From NCBI GenBank assembly GCA_964023275.1, contig OZ029917.1, forward strand, positions 29,154,005 through 29,218,004: 64,000 nt of DNA, in the 5' to 3' direction. Positions 11,646 through 23,535 of the stretch are shown here, one piece after another (the stretch's first letter is position 1; each line of letters starts with the position of its first letter). Under the pieces are notes generated by a model. That model made no database searches, had not been told where the DNA came from, and saw only the letters and a list, made by a program, of their open reading frames with translations. A program made the translations under genes and the position numbers. This DNA is from Norana najaformis (Eukaryota; Annelida; Clitellata; Crassiclitellata; Hormogastridae).

Positions 11646-12021
11646 CTTGTTTCTTAGCCCCAATAGCCCTTCAGCAGGGCTGAGCTGTGCACTCTGCTGG
11701 AACAGCTGCCGTGCAGTTCTGCTATTGAAGACTAGACTATTTGCCATAATCAGTCAGTGGAATGGCGACTGTAAATGTGGCGAGCAATATGCTGGACATA
11801 ACTGCCAGCCGACAAGAGCATCGAGTCATTCGAATTATGTATGAGTCACACAACCCGGCTGCAATAAACAATGGACAAGCCATACAGATCCCTATTCAGA
11901 ACCAGGATATATTCACATAAGCTTCCAAGAGCCTCCTTCTAGTGGAAGGCACACTCACATTAACGGGTACTGCCTAAGCAGTAGGGATTGTAATTGTAAT
12001 TGTAAACGAACATTTATAAAG
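11646..12021. repeat. 376-bp tandem duplication, copy 1
   Basis: The unit begins CTTGTTTCTTAGCCCC and ends GTAAACGAACATTTATAAAG. It is followed directly by a second copy offset by exactly 376 bp. The final ~35 bp is the 3' end of LINE D in antisense. Confidence 0.9.
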
Positions 12022-12397
12022 CTTGCTTCTTAGCCCCAATAGCCCTTCAGCAGGGCTGAGCTGTGCACTCTGCTGGAACAGCTGCCGTGCAGTTCTGCTA
12101 TTGAAGACTAGACTATTTGCCATAATCAGTCAGTGGAATGGCGACTGTAAATGTGGCGAGCAATATGCTGGACATAACTGCCAGCCGACAAGAGCATCGA
12201 GTCATTCGAATTATGTATGAGTCACACAACCCGGCTGCAATAAACAATGGACAAGCCATACAGATCCCTATTCAGAACCAGGATATATTCACATAAGCTT
12301 CCAAGAGCTTCCTTCTAGTGGAAGGCACACTCACATTAACGGGTACTGCCTAAGCAGTAGGGATTGTAATTGTAATTGTAAACGAACATTTATAAAG
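12022..12397. repeat. 376-bp tandem duplication, copy 2
   Basis: The copy is nearly identical to 11646-12021; I see two substitutions (T/C near 12026; C/T in GCCTCC versus GCTTCC near 12307). It runs directly into the rest of LINE D at 12398, so the duplication arose after LINE D had inserted. Confidence 0.9.
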
Positions 12398-13495
12398 CGC
12401 CACTTAGGAAACAGTGGCGCTCTCGACTTGAACAAACAAAAAGGATTTCAGGCGTTTGTGAGACTGGGTAGGAGAGAGACTAAGTAACTGAAGCCGCAGG
12501 TCAAGAGGGAGTTCCAGCTGGAAGGGCCAACAAAGGCAAAGTTCCTGGACTGGGCAGTTGTAGTGCGGACGCGAGGGACTACCAAAAGACCATGGGTAGC
12601 TGAGCGAAGGGAGGCATGGGCAGGCAACGAGGAAACCGGAATACAAAAAGAAGTTAAGTAGGACGGAGCAGAGCCTAGAAGGCAGTTGCACATAAGGATA
12701 AGAATCTTAAACTGGATGCGTTGACTGACAGGAAGCCAATGAAGTGAATCATGAATAAAAGTAGATATATGGGCAGACTTTGGAAGACCACCGATAAGGC
12801 GTGCAGCAGCATTAAGTATAGACTGAAGCTTGGAGGTGTTAATTGCAGAAAGTCCAATATAGGCAGCAATGCCAAAGTCAATCCTAGTGCAAATCAGGGC
12901 ATGGACCAAGGTAGTGATCGCATGAAGAGGAAGCGAGTGACGAATAGAGCGGAGTTGTCGTAGGTGGTAAAGACAAGAGCGGGAGATATTATTTACATGG
13001 TCAGTCAGAGAAAGAGTTTGATCCAGGATGATTCCGAGGTCACGGACTGAGGAAGAGAAGTGGATGAGGGAAATTAGAGGAAAGGGAACTGAAGTCAATT
13101 TTGCCAAGCTGGACACGGCCACCTAGCCAGATATATTGAGTCTTATCAGGATTAAGACAGAGGCGGTCAGAAGACATCCAGAGATCTAGAACAGAGGTGG
13201 CCTCAAGGATACGCTCAACCATCTGAGGCAGCCGGGCCATGAGTAAAGGATTGAGTGTCATCAGCATATTGATGAGACGAAACACCCAAGGGAAGAAGTA
13301 TACTGGCCAGGTCAGCAGTATACAGGATATATAGAAGAGGTGCAAGTACCGAATCCTGTGGAAGACCATAGGGAATGTGAGTCCAGGCAGAGCGAGTGGG
13401 CCCAAAAATAACAGAAAGGGAGCGATCAGAAAGAAATGAGCAAAACCAAAGCAGGGCAGAGTCAGTAAGGCCAAAGGATTTAGACAGTCGTTCTA
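12366..13495 (-). mobile_element. LINE family D, 5'-truncated minus copy
   Basis: The 3' end ATTTATAAATGTTCG and ACAATTACAATTACAATCC lie at 12366-12398. The C-terminal frame at 12448-13122 reads VRDLGIILDQTLSLTDHVNN, LRQLRSIRHSL, LIGGLPKSAHI and SLHWLPVSQRIQFK. RT remnants at 13040-13474 read ILEATSVLDLWMSS and TQYIWLGGRVQL, after a YADD region broken by frameshifts. It matches the near-full-length plus copy at 19964-23418 closely. 5' truncation is near 13495. Confidence 0.85.
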
Positions 13496-14664
13496 GATGT
13501 TAGTGACGCTCATTAACAATGCTATCCTGTACATGTTCTCTCAGATCTCTCAGCTTTACGATGATTAACAACACGGAGATCATGGCAATGAATGGAATGC
13601 TGATTTATGGTGACAAGGTTAAGGTTCCTGTGGCCTTCCTACTGTGCAATGTGACAACATCGCAGGACCAAAGGCAACAACCTTCTCATGAAGGCTAAGC
13701 ATGAAATCTGGCACTGAGGTTCCAAAAAGGTGCTATAGAATGCCTAAATACATACAATTATGTATGTGCTTTGTTGCTGAACTGTTTCTTTTCATTGATG
13801 GCCAGTTGGTTGACTTACTGCCTTTTAAAGTTAAATGTAAGCAATTTCTTATACAATTACCTTTTTCTGACTACCAACAAGTCGCATGGTCAGAATTTTG
13901 AGAAAATTTGTCTTTAACTCATCAGAACGAATTTTACTACAGGCTGACTTTTTGTAGGTCTCTCACGTGTAAGAGACATGTAAGATCATTGACTCTATTG
14001 TATCACCATATCAGGAAATTAAAAATTGTGTATACAAAATAATTGTGATAATTTTTTAAAGAGTAGATAAGTTTTATATTAAAATGTTTGTAGCGAACCT
14101 CCATTTATTATGCATTTGATTGGTATTATCTTGCGTTGTGTGTACATACTTATTAGTGTTAAGTTTAGTGTACAGACTAGATAGAGTAGCTGATTAAGAT
14201 TTTAGACTTAAGTTTAGCCGGTCAGCTATAGAATAGGTAGGGTTTTAACATTAATAAATGGCCAGCTTAGGTAAATAATTAGATTTTAGTTAGTTTAGCT
14301 GGGCATTTAAATTGTATTGACTGAGCATTTCTGTGCAAGTCAAACGTTCAATGGGGAAAGTATAGACAGTGAAGCTGCAGAATAGAAGGACGCCATTGAT
14401 TTCAAAAACAGCTGTTTACCATGGTTTACGGGTATTCGCGTTTTGCCACGTATGATGTATATATACATCACGCTTCAAGCAGACGATCTGTCGCAGGTAT
14501 TTAAATGAAAGAACATTGAAAACCAGTAGTCTTGTGTTGAGCAACGGCGGTGTTAAGACCATTTGAACTGCCTTCACATTACTCATGTGGAAAAGTCAAG
14601 TTTTCCAGTGATTTAAGGGTAACTAATTGCTGTGTAACTCGCGGATAATCGAGTCTTAACTGAG
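13496..14664. other. Unassigned intron DNA, possibly LTR-derived
   Basis: A 66-codon plus frame at 13701-13901 has no motif. The section 14180-14290 (GGTAGGG, AATAAATGGCCAGCTTAGG) is loosely similar to 16625-16660. This suggests an old repeat split by the TIR element that follows. Confidence 0.25.
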
Positions 14665-14795
14665 ACAAAGTACTGTATACACCCGACTATAAGTCAATTC
14701 AAGCATAAGTTGAAGTGTACTTTTTTGAGGAAAAAAGCATCCAAAATCGACGGCTCGAATATAAGTCGAACCCATATATGCAGCCTTATAATATG

Positions 14796-15461
14796 GGCCC
14801 GTCCATATATTACGTATGCAAAGAAAATTATATTTTCATACCCATCATATATTTAACAGAGGGAGCTTTCTTCGGCTAGCATGCAGAGACTGTGTGGGGA
14901 ATATAATTATAAAGGGCGACTATATGAATATGGGTATATATGTATCCACTCCATATTTACAAAACCATATGTACATAAGGTACATGTATATGGTTTTGTA
15001 ACTGTAGGAACTAATTTAGCGGGTCGGCTTACACCCCTTAGTACTGCCTGACTGGTCAAAGATGACATCCAGATGGCGATGGCAGTGATGTGAGGACAAA
15101 TTTTCTGACCTGCATTCCATTAATTTTTCAGGGTTCTGTCAAATCTTGCTATAGATCTGTGCCCTATGGCGACCTGTGTGGCTTAAGGTCTGTATGTCCG
15201 ACTGCCTGTGGCTCAGTTCCCTTGGTCGACCTGGTTCTCAGCACAGAATAACTGCACATCGCTTTTATATAATGTAATAAATTCCATCGGACGACTATAG
15301 GATAATAAAGTGTTATAAATAGGCTAATGTGGAAATTTATTTTGCGTACGTACACATTTTGTCGAGACCCACCCCCTCGCCATACGCACCCGTACGCAAA
15401 ATCGCCTAAATCCGATCAACTCCTTCCCCCTCATTGCGTACGTAATATATGGATGGGCCCT
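14796..15461. mobile_element. Nested MITE with GGGCCCGTCCATATATTACG termini
   Basis: The left terminus GGGCCCGTCCATATATTACG (from 14797) recurs inverted at 15435-15461, with about 25 of 27 positions matching. The right half contains GCGTACG and C-rich blocks (CACCCCCTCGCC, CTCCTTCCCCCTC). The flanks TAT/TAT could be a 3-bp target duplication. The superfamily is not assigned. Confidence 0.6.
14960..15001. repeat. Short inverted repeat (hairpin)
   Basis: ACAAAACCATATGTAC and its imperfect complement GTACATGTATATGGTTTTGT are separated by a few bases. The hairpin lies inside the nested MITE. Confidence 0.6.
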
Positions 15462-16197
15462 ATTTCTGGAAAGAGTTGGTAGGAAGCGAATTGAATCGCC
15501 AGGATCAATCAAGAGGACCAATCAGCATATTGCAAGCAAACTTCACTATAGGCCTATAAATAAATATTACCAAGTGCATTTACAATGGCATATAATTTGC
15601 AATATTCAAATATCAGAATGGAGTAAATTATTTCATTTCAGCCAGAATCAATTGTCTTTAATCTCTTCGAAATATGATCTCTGCAATCGCTTCTTATGAG
15701 ACTCCCCATGCAGCAACTTTCCCCTTTCAAACGGTTTATCAGCTAGGCTCACAGCCCGACTCCCTCGTTTTGCACACATCTCTACACCTATGTTGGAGGT
15801 CTTTCTCTTGCTCGACATTACTGCGTGTATCCATGATATTTGATTTCTTTTGGCGGAGGTCTCAGCAAGCGATAATAAAGGACATCGTTTTCGATGCATG
15901 AAATATATTGTAGAAGTACCGGTATATAATAACATTGTTATAAGAGAAGAATATTTCGTTTTGATCTATATGTAGTCATTAATTTGTTGAAGTGTGATTT
16001 TTCTTGAAAAACGATATAAAAACAAAGACAACTAAAATAAAATGAGCGTTTAATTTTTAAGGCCATTTTCGTAATGTTGAATATTCGGTCCAAAAATCTT
16101 CTGTCTATTTTGTCTCTCGAGTATAAGTCGAAGGCCTTTTTCGTAGCCGTGAAATAGAAATAAATTTCTCGACTTATAGTCGAGTATATACGGTAAG

Positions 16198-18155
16198 TCC
16201 AATGACTCACTGATCAAAAGTTCGTTGAATCGGTCGAAAATCGAACTCTGTATGTAATCCGTAGCCAAGACATGGCTGTAGAAACTGCGAATCTTCATCG
16301 CAATGCGAGGTCTTTGAACTATACTCATTTAACTTATCAAAAGTTACGAATAATCGGTGTAACTGTCATCAGATGAAGTCGGAGGGTCAGTTTACTGATC
16401 ACGAGAAACGGTTACAAAGGATTAATCTTCAATTATTGATGTACTGTGTTCAAGAAGAAGCAGTCTGCTGGTATCGCCATATTTGAATCGCATCGAAAGC
16501 CAAAGGAAAAGTGTATGGTTTCACTTCAGAATCCAAACTGTGAACTTTCATCCAAGGGACTGGAAGAAAATTGAGCTCTAAGACAGATCTTCAAGTGGGA
16601 AGGGCAGTCTAATAAATTGCCCATATAGTTTAGAGATTAGCTGGCCTTAGGTAAGGTAGCTAAGCATTTTGAACTGTACAGTTGTCATGTACATTTATGA
16701 AGAATAACTTGATAACATATGTAATCAAAACCCAACTCTGTGACTGCCTATGAACGAGCCAAAACTTTAGATTAGTCATATGAATGTACAGATGCTTGAG
16801 TTAGATGCAATCAGTGTGAGATCTATGTTGTAGCATGGCGCTACTCAAGCATTTGTAGTTATTTATGTAGCATCTTTGCATCACCAAGGATACAAAGAGT
16901 TGGAAGCACCACAATGTTCATCATTCTTATGTATGCAATGGTTTTATGTTTGTCAGAGCAGAGGTATGTTGGGATAAAGTTCTCAAAACTGGGACAGTTT
17001 TTGGCAGTTTCTTTCATGACCCCAAGCTAACAAGGAGCAACAGGGAATTTTCTCTTAAGGAACATTTGCCAAACTGGTGCAGAAATGTTCTGCATGGGAT
17101 AGGTATTGTAATCTCGAGTGTGATTGGCTGACATGGTTGCATGTATTATTATTGTAATCTTGATTATGATTGGCTCAGATGACAGCATTTCTAAAACAAT
17201 ATTTATTACCAAATTTACAATACTTTACATCTAACCACACTGTAAATTTAAAGAATACCATCATGAAGTATGTTGCGTTATATGTGAGTCTCATATTATT
17301 CACCAAGTGCAAACATTTCACTAATCATTCAGCAGGCCAACTGTCTAATTAGCTTCAATTTCATTTGCATATGGTGCCATTGTCAAATACCCATCTGTGG
17401 CTCTATGCCTTTTATGTATACATTAATTATTGTCAATAAAATCTAAATTAAATATAAATATCAACAGCTAACCTTAGCTCTTAGTGAATCTTGGTCATGC
17501 CTTTAGCTTTGTCTGTATCTCAACCGCTTGGGTCCTGGCCTTAACCTCAGTTTTGTGGATCTTGTGCTTAGTGGAATCCCTATGCTGTGCCAACTGTTTG
17601 GCATTGACTCCCGAAAGACCTTCATCAGTTTGCTAATTGTTATCACCTGCAAATGTGAGCTTTTCTTCACCTGCCCCCTTACAGCATTTCACCCCAAACT
17701 GAAGCCCAAGCTTTCAAAACTATCCTATTCTGCATCTGATACTGCACCTTCCTGTGAACACCACTGCTATCATAATTGCTCTCCTTCTTAACACCTTCCA
17801 CCTTAGCACCATGCTGCCTTCCCAGGCCTGATCCCTCTCTGATTTGGAACTGACACCAAAACTGACCTCAACAACCTGGCTTTTGTGGATTTGCTATAGT
17901 GCCACTGAATAAGCTGGTCTCCCAGATGCAGCTTTTGTGCTGATCTGCTGTATTTTTCTTTGCTGTTTGTTTCACATTTCAGTTCTCATAACAACTTCAA
18001 ATTCATTGAAAAATGAGCAGGGTCGAGGCCTTTTGGTTGCTATAGAAAAACAGTAACACTTACTTACACTTAACTTTCTACTGGAATGAATTCTCCAAAT
18101 ACAGTGGCAGCAAGCAGTAAAAGGAATCTGATTTTGTGAATCATAATATTTGCAG
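16198..18155. other. Remainder of intron 1, no gene seen
   Basis: There is a small direct repeat (ATTGTAATCTCGAGTGTGAT at about 17105 and ATTGTAATCTTGATTATGAT at about 17153). Short frames at 16050-16328 (minus), 16946-17131 and 17528-17791 have no recognisable motifs. Confidence 0.35.
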
Positions 18156-18351
18156 GTATTAGTTGGTCATGAAGATTTCATCAGCTGTGTTGCCATCACT
18201 GATAACAACCAGTGGATAGTGTCTGGTTCACAAGACAATGTGCTGCTTGTCTGGAACCTCTTGACTGGAGCTGTGGAACAGGAACTGCTTGGACACACTG
18301 ATCAGGTGACCACTGTCAAAGTCTCAAAAGATGGAAGCATAGCTATCTCAG
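18156..18351 (+). CDS. WD40 exon 2
   Basis: The acceptor is ATATTTGCAG ending at 18155 and the donor is G|GTACTG at 18352. The 196-nt exon enters in phase 0 and leaves in phase 1. It encodes one complete WD repeat starting VLVGHEDFISCVAI, with VSGSQDNVLLVWNLLTG as its D and VW strand, and the start of the next blade with LLGHTDQVTTVKVSKDG. The GH, central S-D and VW landmarks are canonical. No frameshift or stop is present, unlike every transposon remnant around it, so it is under coding constraint. Confidence 0.88.
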
Positions 18352-19265
18352 GTACTGCAGCATTTCTTGACCTTGGCTTGCAAATTCTTTCATTTATACA
18401 AATTACTAAAAAGATGAACAATGACCCGAAAAAATAAAGAAACCAGTATAAAATGGTTCTTGTAACATTCAAGTTACAGGTATATCAGGTTGGCCTCTAA
18501 TATATCAAGAATGCATGTGTATATCATTTCCTGTATATTGCCAGACTGATGTTATTACAACGATACAATGACTATATTATCAGACTCCAATCTCAATGTC
18601 AGCTATTGGGGTGTGGTCTATATTTAAGCCAATACCATTACATCTCTCTTTTTAAAAAATAGCAAGCTTTTAGGATCTCTGAATCTAGAAAGAAGTCTTT
18701 TCGTATTTCATTTTTTGTTTTGTGCGCCAGACTCCGTCACTGTAGAGGACATCTTACAAAGAGTCCGTAACATGCAATGACTGGCGCTGGTTCGCTGTAG
18801 GAAACCTTCGTTAATTGATGAAGGTGATGAAGGAAGTGAGGGAGGCATCACAGTATGGTTGCCAACTTTTGATTCTGCCAATCCGGGATGCCCACATAGT
18901 CATTCAATATGCCAGTACCAATTTACCCTGTCCACATCACTGTATGTAATGAATGTTGAGTCAGCCTAATGTAGGATCTACTGCAAAGAGTAAAAAATTA
19001 CAGTCAAATTGTTTGACTCAAATCATCAAGAGACAAGTGGCCTATATATAAAATCTGAATCAACTTCAAGAGCAAAACGTTTATTAAATTCCAGTAACCT
19101 ACCAGGCTTCAGGGTCTACATGAGCTAAGTTCAGACATAAATGTGTGATGCATGCAATTTGCAGATGTCATTTATTGGGTCTACTAACCTAACTACCCTC
19201 TTTTCTATGGTCTAAAACTTATTTACGGCCGGCTGTTCAAGTTAAGAAGAGCAACATTTGGTGAA
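18352..19265. other. Start of intron 2, no feature seen
   Basis: A+T-rich DNA without long frames or recognised repeats. Confidence 0.3.
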
Positions 19266-19963
19266 GTGGATATTTACACCAAGTTCCAGGACAATTTGAG
19301 ATCAATCCAGGATATGGGACATGCAAGGATTCTGTTTGTCTGGCTCTCACATGAAATCCATCATTGTAAAGATTTCATAAGCATCCAAACTAATGCATGC
19401 AGGGAAAATTGCTCTGTTGGAGGCATAACTTCTTCTTCGACCAACCTTATTATAACTGGTGACTTTAGTGTTCGTGTGGATACAAATGATCATATATCTA
19501 GTACAGTCATCAACGCCGCTGCTCGTCTGGCCACTCGGACTATCAAATCCGACCATATCACACCCATGCTTCAGGACCAACTTCAGTGGCTAAGGATCGG
19601 CGAGCGCGTTAAATTCAAACTTTGTCTTCTTGCGTACAAATGTCTGAACAACTGTGCACCACGCTATCTTGCAGACAGCATCAGGCCTCGATCTGACGAC
19701 CCCACCCCAACCGACTGCGACTGCAATCATCAAAATCCACCAATGTCTTTATACCAGCAACTAAGACTAAAATGGGTGATTGGGCCTTTCGGGTCGCTGG
19801 TCTGCGTGCCTGGAACAGCCTTCCGGCATCCATTCGGGAGTCCAAAAGTGTTAACCTCTTTAAAAAACAGCTGAAATTGTATTTGATGCTTAACTCTTAG
19901 TTCTTGGGCTGACTTTTGACTTTGTAAAGCACCCTAGAAGTAGCATGCTACTAACGATGTATG
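19266..19963 (+). mobile_element. LINE family E, internally deleted copy interrupted by LINE D
   Basis: A single 202-codon frame joins an endonuclease piece (LIITGDFSVRVDTND) directly to the C-terminal domain ([45 protein letters not shown]). The RT that should lie between is absent. The 3' region reads GTAAAGCACCCTAGAAGTAG, as in the copy at 54205-55240. The last tail bases of this same copy resume at 23431-23455, after the LINE D insertion. Confidence 0.75.
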
Positions 19964-20138
19964 ATGAAGGTCATACAAGGTCATGATGCGCTTCAGCGTG
20001 TGGTTTGCTGACTTGTTTTTATGCTGGTTTTCAACTTATTTAGTATAATTTTCGGGCGTTTTGTGATTTATAGCTTCAGAAACATCGTCTATTTAACTTT
20101 GTTAATCACCTGGTTTCCAGATTTCTGTTCTCTCTGAA

Positions 20139-21299
20139 TTGGATTATTGTGTTTTTTCGTCGTTTTCTACCATCGACAACTCGTATGATTATTACAAATG
20201 GCCGTCTTCTCTTCTAACGCCTCGATGTTTGTTTACGATTTCGCTGCTTTGCAGTCATACAATCAGCCGTCTTCTCCGATCAACCATCTTATACGTAAAA
20301 CACTATTCAAATTTCTATGTATGGCGCCGAACTACACAAAGAACTGGATCTCTTCCTCCAACTCGTCAATCAATGCCTTCCTCTCCAAATTCCTCCTTGC
20401 CACACATTTCTAGGACGCCTCAGGACTCTCACGTTGGCCTTTCGTCTTCTATCTCCGCTTCTTCACCCTTCGTCCTTCCAACGCTGACCCAGAATAACAT
20501 CACGGGACTGAGGCTGGGGACGCTTAATGCTCACTCACTGGGCAATATGTTCATGGAGATTTCAAACCTCATCTCCCATCACTCCCTAGACATTCTTGTC
20601 GTCACGGAGTCCTGGCACTCCTCTGCTTCTGATGTCTCGGTTTGCCGCTCTACTCCTAAAGGATACAGTTTCTTCGATGTCCCTCTCACTGCTGACGCTT
20701 CACATGACCCATTATCTCAAAATTACGGTGGCATCATCGTCTTCTTCCGTGATCACCTCCATATCAAGAAGATTCCTCCTCCCTGTTTGCTCTCCACCTA
20801 TGAACTTCTATGCCTTTCCTGTTTGACTACTAGAGGGCGTCTCACCATTCTCGCCCTCTACCGACCTGGCTCATCTCCGCTCACTCCGGCTTTCTTCTCA
20901 GAGTTCTCATCTCTCCTGGAAGTCTTCTCTACATATAACTCCCAACTGATCATCACAGGAGACCTCAACATCCATCTCGAGAACCCCTCCTCACCCGACT
21001 CTGCTTGCTTCTTAGACCAACTCGCTCAGTTTGGTTTAACTCAACACGTTTCAGCACCAACCCATACGCTTGGTGGATGGCTTGATGTAGTCATTTCTCG
21101 CAATGACTGTCCTATCAGTGACCTCCTCGTCGAACCTCCTACTCTCTCCGACCATGGTCTCATGCTCTTCAATGTTCCCTTCCTCTGCTCCCAACCTTCC
21201 TTTGCTCTTCGTTCTCTCGTGGCTGAAGGAATCTTGATCGAGAAGCCTTCCATGCAGGTCTCCTCAGTAGCTCTATCTACGCTGATCTCTTCTGCTTAA
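20139..21299 (+). pseudogene. LINE D apurinic endonuclease domain (N-terminal half of pol)
   Basis: The 386-codon frame has an S/T/P-rich first 120 residues, then the exonuclease-endonuclease-phosphatase fold: LRLGTLNAHSL (strand 1), DILVVTESWHSS (catalytic E), LALYRPG, LIITGDLNIHLENP (D and N), GGWLDVVISRN, and LSDHGLMLFN (SDH). All active-site residues I can recognise are present. This domain nicks the target DNA to prime reverse transcription. The frame ends in a stop at 21297-21299, before the linker to the RT. Confidence 0.85.
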
Positions 21300-21688
21300 G
21301 TGAGTGCTCAACCGAGGGTCTCTTCACCCTATTCAACTCATCGGTTCTTCCTCTCATTGATGCTCTCCTTCCTCTCCATCCAAATCGGATTCGCTCGAGA
21401 CCACTACGACCTTGGCTTGACAACCAATGCCGCGCTTTACGTCGGAACACCAGACGGCTAGAGCGCCGATATCGTCGTACTCGTGATCCTGCTGATCGCC
21501 TTACCTGGACCCATCACCTTCGAGATATGTATCCCGTTTTCCGAACCAAAGAAACTTCGTATTGGGAGTCGCTGATAGACAGAGAATAAGGAAACCTTCG
21601 TCACCTCCGGTCATCACTTGCTGGCGTCCTAGGTCGTTCCTCACCTTCCTCCTCCCACTCTCAACATCCGTTCTCTGTAGACGACTAC

Positions 21689-23386
21689 TTGTACTTTATG
21701 CGATCCAAGATTGATTCGATCCGTCGATCTACTGAGGATTCACCCCCAATGTCCTTCCCTACCACAACTGCCAACCTCTCGTGCTGGGAAACCCTTCAAC
21801 CAGATGTCCTTCGTCGACTTATACTGGACTCCCCCTCGAAGTCATGCGAACTTGACCTACTTCCTCCATTTCTAATTAAGGAATTTGTTGATGACTTTCT
21901 TCCTTTTTTACATTTATTATGTAATTCGTCAATGAGTCAGGGTTCCATTCCAGCGTCACACAAAAGGGCAGTTGTCTTTCCCTCCCTCAAGTGCCAAGGT
22001 CTGGACCCTAACTCTCCTTCTAACTATAGTCCTATTTCTAACCTTTCCTTCCTCTCGAAGCTCCTTGAAAGATGTATCTCTCTTCAACTGGTTGAATACC
22101 TTGAATCTAATTCTCTCATGCCTCCCCTTCAATCTGGTTTTGGGAAATTCCATTCGACAGAATCACTCATCACCCACCTTCTAACTAACATCTTTCATGC
22201 CTTTGACCATGGCCATGTCACTCTTCTTGCTCTCTATGACGTCATTGCTGCCTTCGACACTGTTGATCATTCCATTCTCCTAGAATGACTGTCTAAATCC
22301 TTTGGCCTTACTGATTCTGCTCTTCTTTGGTTTCGCTCATTTCTTTCTGATCGCTCCCTTTCTGTTATTTTTGGGCCCACTCGCTCTGCCTGGACTCACA
22401 TTCCCTATGGTCTTCCCCAGGGTTTGATACTTGCACCGCTTCTATATATCCTATATACTGCTGACCTGGCCAGTATACTTCTTCCCTTGGGTGTTTCGTC
22501 TCACCAATGTGCTGATGACACTCAATCCTTTACTCATGGCTCGGCTGCCTCAGCCACTCTGATGGTTGAGCGTATCCTTGAGGCCACCTCTGTTCTAGAT
22601 CTCTGGATGTCTTCTAACTGCCTTTGTCTTAATCCTGATAAGACTCAATATATCTGGCTAGGTGGCCGTGTCCAGCTTGCCAAAATTGACTTCAGTTCCC
22701 TTTCCTCTAATTTCCCTCATATCCACTTCTCTTCCTCAGTCCGTGACCTCGGAATCATCCTGGATCAAACTCTTTCTCTGACTGACCATGTAAATAATAT
22801 CTCCCGCTCTTGCCTTTACCACCTACGACAACTCCGCTCTATTCGTCACTCGCTTACTCTTCATGCGAATCACTACCTTGGTCCATGCCCTGATTTGCAC
22901 TAGGATTGACTTTGGCAATGCTGCCTATGTTGGACTTTCTGCAATTAACACCTCCAAGCTTCAGTCTATACTTAATGCTGCTGCACGCCTTATCGGTGGT
23001 CTTCCAAAGTCTGCCCATATATCTACTTTTATTCGTGATTCACTTCATTGGCTTCCTGTCAGTCAACGCATCCAGTTTAAGATTCTTATCCTTATTCGCA
23101 CTGCCTTCTAGGCTCTGCTTCGTCCTACTTAACTTCTTTTTGTATTCCGGTTTCCTCGTTGCCTGCCCATGCCTCCCTTCGCTCAGCTACCCGTGGTCTC
23201 TTGGTAGTCCCTCGCGTCCGCACTACGACTGCTCAGTCCAGGAGCTTTGCCTTTGTTGGCCCTTCCAGCTGGAACTCCCTTCCTCTTGACCTGCGGCTTC
23301 AGTTACTTAGTCTCTCTCCTACCCAGTCTCGCAAACGCCTTAAATCCTTTTTGTTTATTCAAGTCGGGAGCGCCACTGTTTCCTAA
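21689..23386 (+). pseudogene. LINE D reverse transcriptase and C-terminal domain, broken
   Basis: Successive frames read LPPFLIKEFVDDFLPFLHLL, LLERCISLQLVEYLES, FHSTESLITHLLTNIFHAFD, YDVIAAFDTVDHSILLE (RT motif A), then a stop. Later HQCADDTQSF stands where YADD is expected, so the catalytic-box tyrosine is cysteine. The C-terminal part reads VRDLGIILDQTLSLTDHVNN and, after two shifts, SFAFVGPSSWNSLPL. At least three frame breaks are present. Confidence 0.8.
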
Positions 23387-23418
23387 GTGGCGCTTTATAA
23401 ATGTTCGTTTACAATTAC

Positions 23419-23455
23419 AACGATGCTATGTAAATTGTCGTAATTACAATTACTT
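23419..23455 (+). mobile_element. Resumed 3' tail of the LINE E copy
   Basis: CGATGCTATGTAAATTGTCG followed by TAATTACAATTAC matches the end of family E seen at 55187-55215. It continues the E copy interrupted at 19963. Confidence 0.75.
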
Positions 23456-23535
23456 TTCAGGAACTGCCAACGTCTTTTGATCTAAACCAGCATATTACTG
23501 TGCTGACATATGTTAACGGCCATGGTCTTGATCAC

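Larger units (their letters stand above)
14669..16197. mobile_element. Non-autonomous TIR DNA transposon (TA target), about 1.5 kb
   Basis: Left end TACTGTATACACCCGACTAT continues AAGTC; the right end, read inward, is TACCGTATATACTCGACTAT then AAGTCG. Both ends lie at TA, fitting a Tc1/mariner-type TA duplication. Extra ATAAGTCGA boxes sit just inside each end (about 14758 and 16121). No transposase is evident; a minus-strand frame at 15648-15935 is basic (MSSKRKTSNIG) without a recognised domain. A second TIR element is nested inside. Confidence 0.65.
19964..23418 (+). mobile_element. LINE family D, near-full-length copy (CR1/L2-like) with target-site duplication
   Basis: The element carries a 5' leader, an endonuclease frame (20139-21299), an RT and C-terminal region (21689-23386) and a 3' end GTGGCGCTTTATAAATGTTC with ACAATTACAA. 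AACGATG-TATG (19953-19963) on the left and AACGATGCTATG (23419-23430) on the right form a target duplication with a 1-nt difference. The host site is the 3' end of LINE E. About 3.45 kb long; stops at 22286-22288 and frame changes near 21300-21680, 22400 and 22870-23110 show it is inactive. Confidence 0.85.
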
